NCBI GenBank assembly: GCA_037178675.1
Contig: JAYMGJ010000205.1
Location: 1-20,975, forward strand
Source: Scleroderma bovista
Taxonomy: Eukaryota > Basidiomycota > Agaricomycetes > Boletales > Sclerodermataceae
Length of the DNA stretch: 20,975 nucleotides
Direction of reading: 5' to 3'
Part shown: positions 8,991-19,420 of the stretch, piece by piece
Numbering within the stretch: position 1 is the first letter of the stretch
How the letters are laid out: every line of letters begins with the position of its first letter
Notes under the pieces: model-generated
Databases searched by the model: none
Told to the model about the DNA's origin: nothing
What the model saw: the letters and a program-made list of their open reading frames with translations, nothing else
Position numbers and translations under genes: made by a program

Positions 8991-10082
8991 TCAGTTGATC
9001 TCCTCGTCTTCAACGGGGGCAAAACCAGCAAGGTCTTTGGGATTAACGAACTGTGTGATTTCAAGAAGGTCAAGTGATCGCAGGAAGTACGGGATGAGTC
9101 GAAAGGCGGCAAATTTGAGTTTGGAGAGCGTGCTGTCGACTTCGGCTAGGCGATACGATCCTTTTTGAGAGCGCGAGACGACGACCATAGGTCCAAAGTA
9201 TCATGGTTTGCACTTGGTGTTTGAGGCAGGTTCGACTTTCTTGTTTAGGATGAGAACAAGGGAGCCGGGTTTGAAGTCGAAGTCCTGGATGGTGTTGGCG
9301 AAACAGCGTTCGAAATTGGCGATGGATGCGAAACGACTCTTCAAAAGTCGCTCGTGCATAGATGCAAGTTTGTTGTCTCGTTTGGTGAGCTGGTGGGCGT
9401 GGATGGCGATGAGGTCAGCTGTATTGAGGCGCTGAGAAATATCAGGAATCATGAATGTGGCTTCAGTTATATCAAATGGAAGGAGGGGCTCAATGCCATG
9501 GGCCATGTAGTAGGGAGAATGGCCGGTAGATTTTCGAGTTGTGACGTGATCAGCCCAGAAGACATGATGTGTGAGTGTTGGCCATTGTGTGATGTCGCCA
9601 TTGCAAGCCTTGACAAGAGAGTCGCGGATCGTGCGATGGGAACACTCGACGATTCCATTTGCTTGAGAGTTGTAAGCCAAGATACGAATGTGACGGATGT
9701 GGTATGTCTGCGCGAGCCAGTCGAGTGCGGCTACGAAGGGTGTTCCATTGTCGGTAACGATCTCTTCAAGTCCTCCCCAACGGCAGAGGATCTCTTCGAA
9801 AATGAAGGCGCCAAGGGTGCGACCTGTCTCTGTGCGAAGCATACGGAATTCTGGCCAAGCAGATAGCGAGCAGCGAGCTTGAACAATGTATGAGAGCCCG
9901 TGGGACATGGGCATGTGCATGGTGTCGATATGTGCTTTGCGGAAGAGCAGGGCTGGTGTAGCTACGACGGGCGGTAGAACTACTTTGTCGACAGAGCGGA
10001 TCTGGCACTGATGGCATGTCTTGATGTACCAAATAACATCTTGGTCGAGTGAGGGCCACCAGAAGTGATCTGCGAGAGTACG
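8991..10082 (-). pseudogene. Integrase part of Gypsy pol
   Basis: This is integrase, which joins the element cDNA to host DNA in the nucleus. The zinc-binding HHCC domain begins in the piece before (IHDKLGHRGFYPT) and continues here with FWWP and CHQC. The catalytic triad is visible: Asp in HIDTMHM (codon at 9924-9926), Asp in TDNGTPF, and Glu in ANGIVECSH, with 34 residues between the last two. A C-terminal GPY/F-like module follows (YFGPMVVV ... FAAFRLIPY), and the frame ends at 8991 with TAA-less sequence leading to the polypurine tract 18 bp away. TGA at 10083-10085 sits where the family has Arg (FYPTRRTLADHF), and TGA at 9201-9203 sits where KPRYFGP is expected; both fit CGA to TGA. All three catalytic residues are kept. 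Confidence 0.8.
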
Positions 10083-12378
10083 TCAGGTAGGATAGAATCC
10101 ACGATGGCCGAGTTTGTCGTGAATTTCTTGAAGGATGTTGATACGATCTGAGCCGAAGATGACCTTCTGGTGACGTCCAGTCTTGTCACGTCGCCAAAGT
10201 TGATCACCGTGAACAAAGAAGTGTCTTGAGTAGCGAGTAAGTCGAGCATGTTCCTTTTCTGATACGGAAGTCGGTAGATGGAGATCTCGTAGGTATTTGT
10301 CGACGAACTGAAGATCTTGGTCTCTTTTGCGTGTGTCGTCGTCATTTGGTAGTTCGATTTCGATGATTCCGCTGGCATCATTCTCCTTTCCCTTCCCTAT
10401 TGAAAAGACGGAAAACTTTCCTTCCTCGTTCCTCAGTCCTCCTGCTATCCATATACCGCATCCCAAGACTTCATCAATCCATTGCTCCACTTCTTCTTCA
10501 CTCTCCTCGTCTCCTTCTTCGTCTTCTCCTCTCCTTCTCCCAGATAATCTGTCGGGGCCTTGGTGTTTACTAGCGGAAACATGTCGTAGCTTGAAATCAA
10601 AGGTTTGAATACCGGCAAGCCAATGGTTCATTGACGTGTTTGGTTGGATGTCGGGGTTGTTTAGCATGCCTTTAATGTACTGTGCGTCGACCTCTACGGT
10701 GAAGTTCTTGACACCAATTATCCACACTTTAACCGCTTTGAGTGCGTGAAACAAACCGTAAAGTTCGAGTTTAGCCTGTGAGTAACGAGATTCGCGCTCG
10801 TTCCACATGATTGAACCGAAGCGGGCAGGACAGCGCTTCCCATTGTCGTCCATTTGAGAAAGGATGTATCCGGCTGCGATGTGAGTCGACCGCGAGAATC
10901 ACTTCATTGACAGATGAGTAATTGAGTGGGCGAATTGCGGGTGATGCAACGACAACTGATTTGAGAGTATCCATGGCTGCTTGTTCTTGCTCCCCCCAGA
11001 CGAAGGGGACATTGTTCCTTGTGAGTTGGACGAGAGGACGTGAAGTAGTGGCGAAATCTTTGATCCAGATACGAACAGTCCCTGCGGTCCCAAGAAAACC
11101 ATGGACTTCAGTCTTGCTCTCGCATGGGGGCCAGTTTTTGATCTTGGATACTTTGGTCACATCAGGAACGCGTCCTTCATATGTACAGGTTTGCCCGACG
11201 ACGATGACTTCAGATTGGCACATGAAGAGCTTCTTTGCCGAAACTGTAGCTCCGGCGTGCTTGAGACGGTGAAGGACATGGTTGACATCGCTGCAGTGCT
11301 CCCACACGAAGCATTGAATTCCTGGGTTGTTGGCAGTGGTCTCGAACGAGCCGTCAGATAGTTCGTAACGTGTGTGTGGGCCTAAGACATTGATGTCGTC
11401 TTGAAAGTTCGGGGTGATTTCGATTTCGTGCTGCAAGATGAAGGCAACGTCATTCTGGAAAACTGCTGGGGAGTCCGTCCAGCCTTGTGGAAGTACAGTG
11501 AGGTGGAGGGTTCCGAGGGGCGTTTGAAAGGTTGTCAAGTCATGAGAGCCCTCTGCGAGAGCACGGTGGTCATACCCAACGAATAGGTCCATCATGGTGT
11601 AGATAGAACGGCCGGCGGATTGTTCTGCGAAATGCTTGACATATGGAAGGGTAGCAGTATCCTTCACTGTAACAGCATTAAGGGGCTGAAGGTCGTGAAC
11701 AATTCGAATGGAACCGTTTTTCTTGGCAACGCAAAACCAGCGAGACTGGTAAGAGCTGTTGGAGGCTTCGTATACACCAGAGGCAATCTTCGATTTAATA
11801 AGCTTAATAACTTCGTCGCGGATGCCAGGTGGAATTGGTGACTGTTGATGGACCCATGGGGTATGCTTGATTGTCGGAATTACCATGGGGTTGAAGTACT
11901 CATCATGGAAGTGTCCCTTCTCAGATTCATCCCATGCAAGCGCTAACTCATTGATGCGGAAGACGTGGGCGGCGAGCTTCCATTCGTTGGGCCAAAGAAA
12001 GGTGTTATTGAGAATGCCTAAATCCGCCATGCATTCATGTGTGAGGCATTGACCAGAAGAGAAGTCGGGAGGGCAAGATGTTAAGGGTGTCAGTGTGAGG
12101 AGGGGGTCTTCTGGGAAATGTCGGATGATGCGAGCGTGTTGAGGCATCGTCGTAGCGACTGGTTTGACGTGATTTGCAACCTTCTTGTATGCAAAGGTGT
12201 GGTGGATGGGATCGAGCGTGTACTGGGCGCAGAGGGCTTCTTCAGTGAACTGTGTAGCTGTAATTGCCATGCTTGGCACAGAAGCAAACTGAAGAGCACA
12301 CGAGATACTCTCGCGGATGGCAGTGAAAAATGCAAGCAACTCGGCTGGTCCTTGGAATGGTCTGGGGGTGGTGGTAAC
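10083..12378 (-). pseudogene. Reverse transcriptase and RNase H part of Gypsy pol
   Basis: RT motifs in order, residues counted from Met at 12339: VHDLQPLN (about 214), TMMDLFVGYDHR with catalytic Asp about 251, LPQGWTDSPAVFQ (about 283), and FQDD (312-315, about 11395-11406) as the active-site pair, then GQTCTYEGRVPD. The x position of the usual xxDD box is Gln here where this family normally has Ile or Val. RNase H begins ILAVDS and, after a frame change at about 10878-10884 (one base gained or two lost), continues from about 10880 with ELYGLFHAL, VEVDAQYIKGML and GPDRLSG. A long acidic linker (EDEEGDEESEEEVEQW) precedes the integrase. TGA at 12379-12381 separates this piece from the protease, in the same frame. 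Confidence 0.85.
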
Positions 12379-13575
12379 TCAGCGGAGGTTGGATGGGTTG
12401 CAGGGGTCGCGGATAACGATGTGAATGACGTCATCATCTTCGTCCTTCTTAAGATGGACTAGACGTTGCCAAGGACGACTGAGTAGAAGGCGATATGGTG
12501 CGTCTGGAATGACGAAAGCGTGGGCCCAAGTCTTGAGACCGTCAACGACAATTTCAAGCATTTCCAGGCAGCCGGGCATGTGCTGAATGCCGCTGTTTGC
12601 TGTTTGCATGCGCATCTTGACATTGGAATTGATTTTAGCTTGGGAGGCTTTCCAGATATCTTCGTGTATGACGACTATTTCAGACCCATCATCAAGGAGC
12701 GCCAATTCTTCATGGACTCCGTTGACAGTCACCTTGAGCTCGCACAGTGGTGTCGAGTACTTGACGTGAGGAGGGCAGATGGCGGAGACTTCGTTAGTGG
12801 CTGCGAAGGAGGGGATGCGTTGGGTACGAGCGTAATCAACGGCTTCTTTCCGCAAGTCCGGACTGATGGCTAAAAGATCACCAACAGTGATGCTGGGAAC
12901 GATAACATCAAGTATCTTGCCGAAAGTTTGCTTGGTGACAGCGGGATTCATGGCCTTGGATTCATAAGTGTATGCGGGGGTACGCTTGTCAAGGGAGTTT
13001 GAGGGGTCATTCCTGGGGATTTGTTCATGTGACTTAACCATCTCCTCACCCTTTTGTGTGCTGTTACCTTTCCCTTGCTCCATGTTACTGTACTCTGTCG
13101 CCTTCGCCTTGCTTCTAGTAATCGCGCAAACGTCCACTTCCTCCTCTATTTCTGTAATTACCGCATTGTTCTCCACAATTGGCACACACTGAAAGACATA
13201 TGTGGCCGGGTCGGGGTCATTGGCAGCGTATGTGGTTGAGGATATGTGGGGTGGAGGGTCGCGTCTAAAGTTGGAAGTAGTTGGCAGGACGTCTGATGTA
13301 GACGTTTGTATTGGCAGTGTATTTCCATAACGCTCATCGATGGTGGTGCGAAGTAGACCGGTGCCGTGATGGCGGTGAATGTGGGAACCATCAGGGTACG
13401 AGAGGTACCGGTCCTTGCGAACGATTCGGCCGGCACAAATGTAATCTTCAACAACATGGCATTGGCCAACAAGGTGCTGTCCTCCGCACATGAAACAGTT
13501 GCCAGAAGGCAGCGCGATGGCAGCAGAGCCTGCAGTTGAAAATGTCTGGTGAACAGGGGCAGCACAAGGCCTGGC
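12379..13575 (-). pseudogene. Zinc knuckle and aspartic protease part of Gypsy polyprotein
   Basis: In frame with gag upstream and RT downstream. A zinc knuckle CFMCGGQHLVGQC (CX2CX3HX4C, about 13450-13500) is followed by a linker rich in Ser, Thr and Pro, then an aspartic protease: ELALLDDGSEIVVI with the active-site box DDGS at about 12682-12699 (family consensus DTGS/DSGS; here the second position is also acidic). It would cut the polyprotein inside the particle. Two TGA codons bound it, at 13573-13575 (after AEIWPLPA, expected Arg or Trp) and 12379-12381 (after NPSNLR). Between them the frame is open for nearly 400 codons. Confidence 0.75.
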
Positions 13576-14916
13576 TCAGGCTGGGAGTGGCCATATTTCG
13601 GCAGCGGCAGTTGACAGGCAGATGAGGCGGGCGTAACATCTGGCATAGGCGGAGTCATGAACATCGAGGTGACTGATGCGCCGACTGAGCTTGTCAACCT
13701 CATCTATGAGGGCTTTTGATTCGTCGAAGCGGACCGTCTTCGTGCGAACCTCTTGGCGTGCATCACTGGGGTAATGATATTTGTCGTCATCATAGCCACT
13801 AGGACGCAAGGGGGCGGTCTTGACGTCAGACAGAGGTGCTGAGTCGCAAACTGAGTGGAGGCGAAGGGATACCGGGTCATTCTTATCGACGTCAAACCTA
13901 TCGTTAGCGAGAACGACACGTCCAGCTTTGATAACCTTTTCAAAGTTGGGATGCTCCGTATGATCGAACTTCTTTGGGTCCTCGAGCTGTAACTGGAGTG
14001 AGATGTGGTGACGGATGTGCCTTGGAAGGCCCTGCCAGAATAATTTGTCTCGCTCTCGCTCGGAAATCTTATTGTTCTTGACAAGCCAAGTGGCGACAGG
14101 GTGGAATTGGTGCAAGAACTCCATGAGCTCGGTTTCCATAGATATATCTAAATCTGCGTGAGTAAGGACAATGCACTCCAGGTCGCGGTAGGTATATTGC
14201 ATGCCCTTCTCCATGCCAGGGTATTCGTCGACAACCCTAGCCTTGAATGCTTTGTAATCTGCGGCGTCATACTCAGGAAGAGATATCCAGAGCCGTTTTG
14301 TAGCGGAATCAATATATCGGAGGACTGCTCAACATTGTTCCCTGCTGGTGAGACCACATGAATTGGCTAGGTCTTCAAATTGGGTGAAGAAATTGAGGAG
14401 GTCCCCGGCACATCCAGAGAAGGAGGGGGCCTCTTTTGATCCAGCACCGGGCATGCCTCGGAAGCCTGTGGTGGTACTAGACATGGCGGCTGTGTTAATA
14501 ATTGAGGTAGTATTTAGTGGGGGCTGAGCTGAGGGCGCAGTAGCGGGGGCTGTAGCTAGAGTCGGGAGCGGTGTAACGGTGTTGGGGGCCGTAAGGGATG
14601 GTGTCGGCTGAGTATGGACAACAGAAGTTTGCGATGGGCGGGAGGTGTTGGCTGGCTAGGATGGCTTGTGATAACGATTTGGCTGTGGAGCAGCTTCTGT
14701 ATAAGATCTTCCGCTCTGAGTGCTAGGAATGGTGGGCGATGGCTGTTCAGTGGCGATCATCGAAGATCGAGACTGGGGCGATGGAGTCAGGGGTGATAGC
14801 GGCAAATCAGGAAAGTTGGCTGGGCGCAGACGAAACGGCGCTGACGGCGGACGGATATTTCTGGACTGTGCTGGGGTGTCTTCTATAGGCCTTTCGGACG
14901 GCTGGGGATGGCTCTC
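13576..14916 (-). pseudogene. gag: Gag part of minus-strand Gypsy element, N-terminus cut off by LINE
   Basis: The frame is already open at the LINE junction (14916) and reads a Pro/Ser/Thr-rich N-terminal region to about 14490, then a capsid-like part starting near STTTGFRGMPGAG with FSGCAGDLLNFFTQFEDLA and LFWQGLPRHIRHHI (a typical gag helix motif). In-frame stops are TAG at 14656-14658 (context KPS*PANTS, probably CAG to TAG) and TGA at 14329-14331 (context REQC*AVLRYID, probably CGA to TGA). The same frame continues past TGA 13573 into the zinc knuckle. Since coding sequence abuts the LINE tail, the start codon, leader and 5' LTR are separated from this part or lost. Confidence 0.75.
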
Positions 14917-14932
14917 TTTTTTTTTTTTTTTT
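14917..14932 (-). repeat. LINE poly(A) tail (16 T on plus strand)
   Basis: Sixteen T follow GGATGGCTCTC and precede GAATCAAATTATAG. On the minus strand this is a 16-A tail at the end of the LINE 3' UTR, and it marks the insertion point in the Gypsy gag frame. Confidence 0.85.
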
Positions 14933-15507
14933 GAATCAAATTATAGTGCGTCGAAGCATGAAGCCTCATATTGCACTCTACTGGCTAAAGTCTATCGTAG
15001 GGCCCCCTGTGGCCAAACACCCGGTCCCCGGACGCGCGATTGCCCCAACCGGCCGGGACGTAAGGTCCCCCGGTGGTCCACTTCGTTCCCGCCGCGCATT
15101 TTAGACGCGCCGTCCTGACTTTGGGGGGGAGGGGTGTGTAGTGGTTTATGTCTGCTTTCGTCTGTACGAACACGGTCTCGGCTGCCTCTGTAGAGGCGCG
15201 CAGGACCAAAGGGAGGGCAAGGGTGCATGTAACGTAGTCTGGTGCTAACTGGGTCACGTGTTTGTTTGGACTGACTACATGTGTTGTGGTCTGTAGGCGG
15301 TGGCAGTAGCATATGGTGACTATGTTTTGCGGTGAGCTTGTTGCGGTGTTGACCGCTTTCCCTTTGGTGTTGCGATAGGAAGGTTATGGCTTTCGATCTG
15401 CTGCGAGTTTGTGCCGACTGGGTTGTTTGCGTCTTCCGGCGTATGAGTGAGAGGTGTGGGATGGCATATGCATGTGCATGTTCGTGGAGAGCTGTGGCAT
15501 AGACACG
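14933..15507 (-). other. LINE 3' UTR
   Basis: There are 575 bp between the ORF2 stop (TGA, 15508-15510) and the poly(A) tail. The small ORFs here show no motif and overlap on both strands. It is G/C-rich at 15000-15130 and ends ACTATAATTTGATTC before the tail. No structured element was recognised by eye. Confidence 0.7.
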
Positions 15508-18500
15508 TCAGCCAGGTTTTTCTGGCGGTAGAGGAATTTCACCGAATGTGGCTTTAAGTCGTTTAGTTTCGTTGATGTATACGAACAGCGCTCGTTGTGC
15601 CCGACTATCCGCGAGCAGACATTGTAGGGACAACACTTTCTGGCCGATCTTGGTTCGTAGTGTGTGTCTCTCTCTGTCGTACCTTGGGCACTCGAACAGG
15701 AAGTGGTGAACTGATTCTGGGCGTTCGTCGTTGCATTGTAAGCATAGTGGGGTGTCACTGCACTTGAACCGGTAAAGGTGCTTGTTGAGTGGTACGTGCC
15801 CCGTCCTGAGTTGAACGTAGATCGATGATTGTTTCTTGCCTAAATACTTCGTCAGTTTCGTGAACGCTTTGGAGGGAGACGATGGGTCTATAGTTGCCAT
15901 ATGGTCATATCGCGGTGATTGTTTCCATATACTCAGCCATCTGTTTTGCAACTTGGCGTTGTGGTCTTGCTTTGCTGCCGAAATACTTGCCGGGAGGGGT
16001 TTGCGTAGAATCTTGGGTAGTAGGTGTCTGAGTGTCGCGTTGGTCGGGCTGGATGCTGCAAGTTTTGCTTCTCTGTCTGCTAATTCGTTGCCTAGAATGT
16101 CTGCGTGGCCGGCTATCCAGTTTAGTGACAGGGCTTCGTGATTGACATTTTTCTTGTTCTGTAGGTGTTTCATTAGTTTTCTGAAGTGGATTAGCAAGTA
16201 ATGTCCTGGCTTAGCCGTGGGGTGGGAGCTGGATTGTATGGCCGCCTGGTTGTCGGCAAATATCATCGCTGGAAAGGTGACTTCTCTCCTCTGGGTGAGT
16301 AGGTGGGCTGCGAGGAGGAGTCCGACTGCTTCGGCTTCGAATACTGTGTGTTCAGTTGCCTTTCCTAGGTGATGGCGTAATGTTGCGATGTGTTTGTGAT
16401 CGATGAACAGTGCCGCTGCAGCTCCTACTAGGCCATTGTGACTTGATCCGTCCGTGAATATCATCGTGCGACTTGTGCAATTTTGAAAGTCTACTATGGC
16501 TTCTTCCTTTGAGCTGGCGATGTCTGTGATGAACGGGGTCAGTGACGTGGGGTGGACGGGATGTGGGGAAATAGTCTCTATTTTCTCTGGGTTTATCCTG
16601 AGGCCGTGGAAGAGGTGGTGGAGCGCTGTCTTGTGGCGTTTGACGTTACGCTTGGCTGCGCGTTTGACTAATGCATGTAGCGGGTGCGATTGCGGTCTTG
16701 ATGCTAGGCGTAGGGCGGCGTTGTGAAGTAAGTGCTGTAGGAGTAACGGCATTGGTAATAGATTGGCGTGGATTTCTAGCGAGTCTGTTGGGGACGTCTT
16801 CATGGCTCCTGTAATAACTAGGGCTGCCGTTCTCTGGGCCTGCGTCATTTTCCTGGTTACCCCCTGCGATCCTCTTAACGGGGTGTTAGAGTCCCCGCTG
16901 AAAAGTGGTTTGATCCAGACGCTTGCGGCGTAGAGCATTTTCGGGACGGCTATTGCGCGGTATAGCTGACGTATGAGTCTTGTTGGGATGCCGTGGGCTG
17001 GTCTTGAGAGGCGTCTGAGCAGCGCTGCGTAGCCAGCACCCTTGGCTAGGGCGTAGGCTGCATGTTCTTTCCATCGGAGTTCCTGATCTACAACTACACC
17101 TAGGAACTTGTGTGAAGGTGCTGGCGTGATGATGTTTCCACGGATTGTCATGGGTGGGCGTGGTTTGGACTTGCTAAGGGTGAAGTCAACTAGGCCGAAT
17201 TTACTGGTTTTGAAGCGAGAGTTGTGGTCGGCTGACCACTCGTATGCGCCGCCTTCTCTTTCCAACATGTCGCCGAGGATCCTGTGGGTGTCTTGGAATG
17301 ACTTGGCTATTGCGAGTAGTACGGTGTCGTCTACAAAGGCGAGGGTTAGTTCGTCTTTGTTTTTTGCTACTGTTACCAGATCCGAGTCGTAGACGATGTA
17401 TAAGAGCATGGAGAATGGGTCGCCTTGGCCGATGCTGTTTGTGATGTCGAACCATTCTGACGTGTGGTCGTCAAAGCGTAGTCGTGTTCTCCTGTTCTTC
17501 AACATCTCTTGAACGTAGTTGATTATTTCGCTCGGGAGTCTCTTTTTCCGTAGGTTGTGTAGGAGGCGTTCCGTGACTGCGTTGGGAAAAGCACCTTCTA
17601 TGTCTAGGAACAAGGCGGAGACGACCTTGCCTTGCCTCCAGGCGTTGCGGACCGTGCTTTTGAGCAGGTGCAACGAGTCTTCTGTTGTGCGTCCGGGTCT
17701 GCCTCCGAAGTGTGTGGCGGGTAGCAGGTTGTGGGCTTCCAGGATGTAGGATGCCCTGTCTGTGACTATTGAGGATAACAGCTTTGCGGTGGTGTTCAGC
17801 AGAGCTATGGGGCGGTAAGCTTTAGGTAACGAGTAGTCAGGCTTGCCTGGTTTGCATAGTATGACGGTGATGGATTCTCTCCAGGGGTCGTATTGTGTGC
17901 GCAGTTTGACTGCGGCGTTGAACAGGGGGAGGAGGTAGTCGAGCAGCTGGCGGCACCTTTGGAACACTACGTTGGCGATGCCGTCTGGTCCTGGTGCTTT
18001 GTACGGGCTAAGTTTGTTGACGGCGGTCACAAGTTGATCTTGCGTGATCTCCGTCCATTCTTCTACTGGTTCCGGGTATTGGTAGTCGGCCAGGACCGAT
18101 GACGACATTGGGGGGGACGGGAAGAGGGTGTTTGCCAGGAGGGCGCTTTTCTCTTCATTGGTGGCTGCAAGCGTCTCGCTCCCATCTGCAGACCGGCTCT
18201 TGAGGGTGGGTATGCGAGATTTCCCACCGTCTCCTCCTGGGTTTGTGATGTACTTGCTCGCAATCCATATGTCGTTGCCTGCCATCTCTTCCAGCCAGTC
18301 TTTCCAGTGCGTCTCCTTGGTCGTGTGGATCTCTTTGTCTAACTGTTTTTCTTTCTCCTTCAGACGGGTGTGGCTGACATGGTCAGGTATTGCTCTGAAC
18401 CTGTACGCTTGCTTGCGCAAGTACTTGAGTTCGTCTACTCGTTTGGTGAGGTCCTTGGTCCACCATCGCTTCTGGTGTGGGTGCGGTCTGGTCTTCGGGA

Positions 18501-19420
18501 CCACCTCTTCGACCGTGCTGCGCAAGGCTGCATCCAGGCTGCGAGCTGCTGCTTGGAAGGATTCCACTGTGTCTAGGGGGGAGGGGGGGTTTACGTTAGA
18601 CAGCGCCTCGTTGATAGCAGAATTGAACTTCTCCCAGTCCACCTCGCGGTAGTTCCACGACGGACTATCTGCCGATGCCGCTAGGGACATGTCAAACTGG
18701 GTGAGGACCGGGACGTGGTCCATGTTGGGGCCTCTTCTTCCTGGGTCCGTGTCGCACATGATCAGGGTGCCGCACGTGTGGTCTGTACAGAAGACATTGT
18801 CCGGGCGTGTCCAGTTACCGGAGTTTGTCGACTGGAGAGTCAGGATGTCTTTGGGAAGGATCTGTGTTAGGCCGTAGTCTGCTAGGATATCGATCAGTTT
18901 CTGCGACGCTTCGAGGGCTGCTCCTGTGAAGAGATGGCTGTTCCTTTCTTCGTCCCAGAGCGGGTGGTGGCGGTTGAAGTCGCCAAGCCACACCAGGTGG
19001 TCCTGCTCTGTGGGGCGAAGGGACGGCAGGTGTCCTGGGAGGAATCTCTCTAGCGCGGAGATGGTGTTGTCATGGGTACAGTCGTTATAAATGTTAAATA
19101 TGATACACAGCCCCTGCGACGTCCGCCGACGGGAACTCAACCTGCTTCCAAGCGTCAGTGCTAATTCTGGAACTGATTAGTGTTACTGCTCTGGGTTTGT
19201 CTCCGTTGGTGTATTTGGCTGTGGGGTAGACTACTCTCCAGTGAGTGTTGGCCCTCGTGTTTCCCAGCAAGTTGAGCGACGGTTCTTGTAACGCTAGGAT
19301 GTCCCAGTCTCCTGGGGGGGTACTGTTGACGAGTGTCAGTTGCGCGATGTGGGACTTGTTGAGGTTTTGTTGCCATATTCGAAGTTTGTCCAGCATGGTA
19401 TAGTCGGGTGTGTGCGTCAT
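15508..19420 (-). pseudogene. LINE ORF2: endonuclease, reverse transcriptase, RNase H, zinc finger; one frameshift
   Basis: It starts ATG 19420 and would be about 1,303 residues. The APE-type endonuclease shows IWQQNLNKS, ILALQEP, GDFNRHHPLWD and MDHVPVL. RT motifs, residues counted from 19140: KAPGPDGI (381), RPIALLNTTAKLLSSI (443), FLDIEGAFP (511), GQGDP (571) and FVDD (602-605). RNase H has TDGSS (896), EAEAVG (935), ADNQAA (962) and GHADILGNELADREA (1011), all acidic catalytic residues present. A zf-RVT finger follows: CLQC, then HHFLFEC (1133-1151). It makes the cDNA by target-primed reverse transcription. The only defect is in the endonuclease: the run at 19111-19114 reads as four G on the coding strand where three would join ADVAG to LCIIFNIYND in frame. 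No internal stop codon is present in 1,210 codons after it. The stop is TGA at 15508-15510. Confidence 0.85.

Larger units (their letters stand above)
8508..14916 (-). mobile_element. Ty3/Gypsy-like LTR retrotransposon, minus strand, 5' part cut by LINE
   Basis: Reading leftwards from 14916, gag, zinc knuckle, protease, RT, RNase H, integrase, polypurine tract and 3' LTR follow in Ty3/Gypsy order. Gag to RT share one frame; RNase H to integrase are one base out of register. The 5' LTR is not in the window: the LINE tail abuts coding sequence of the gag N-terminus at 14916/14917. The left edge is uncertain (8508 or 8650 are candidates starting with TG), and no target duplication can be checked because the partner end is missing. 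Confidence 0.8.

Noticed and set aside
9208..12873. Plus-strand ORFs of 60-170 codons over the Gypsy pol
   Set aside because: All are antisense shadows of a minus-strand frame with clear RT, RNase H and integrase motifs.
14985..15312. Overlapping 90-106 codon ORFs in the LINE 3' region
   Set aside because: They overlap each other in two frames downstream of the ORF2 stop and have no recognisable domain; treated as 3' UTR.
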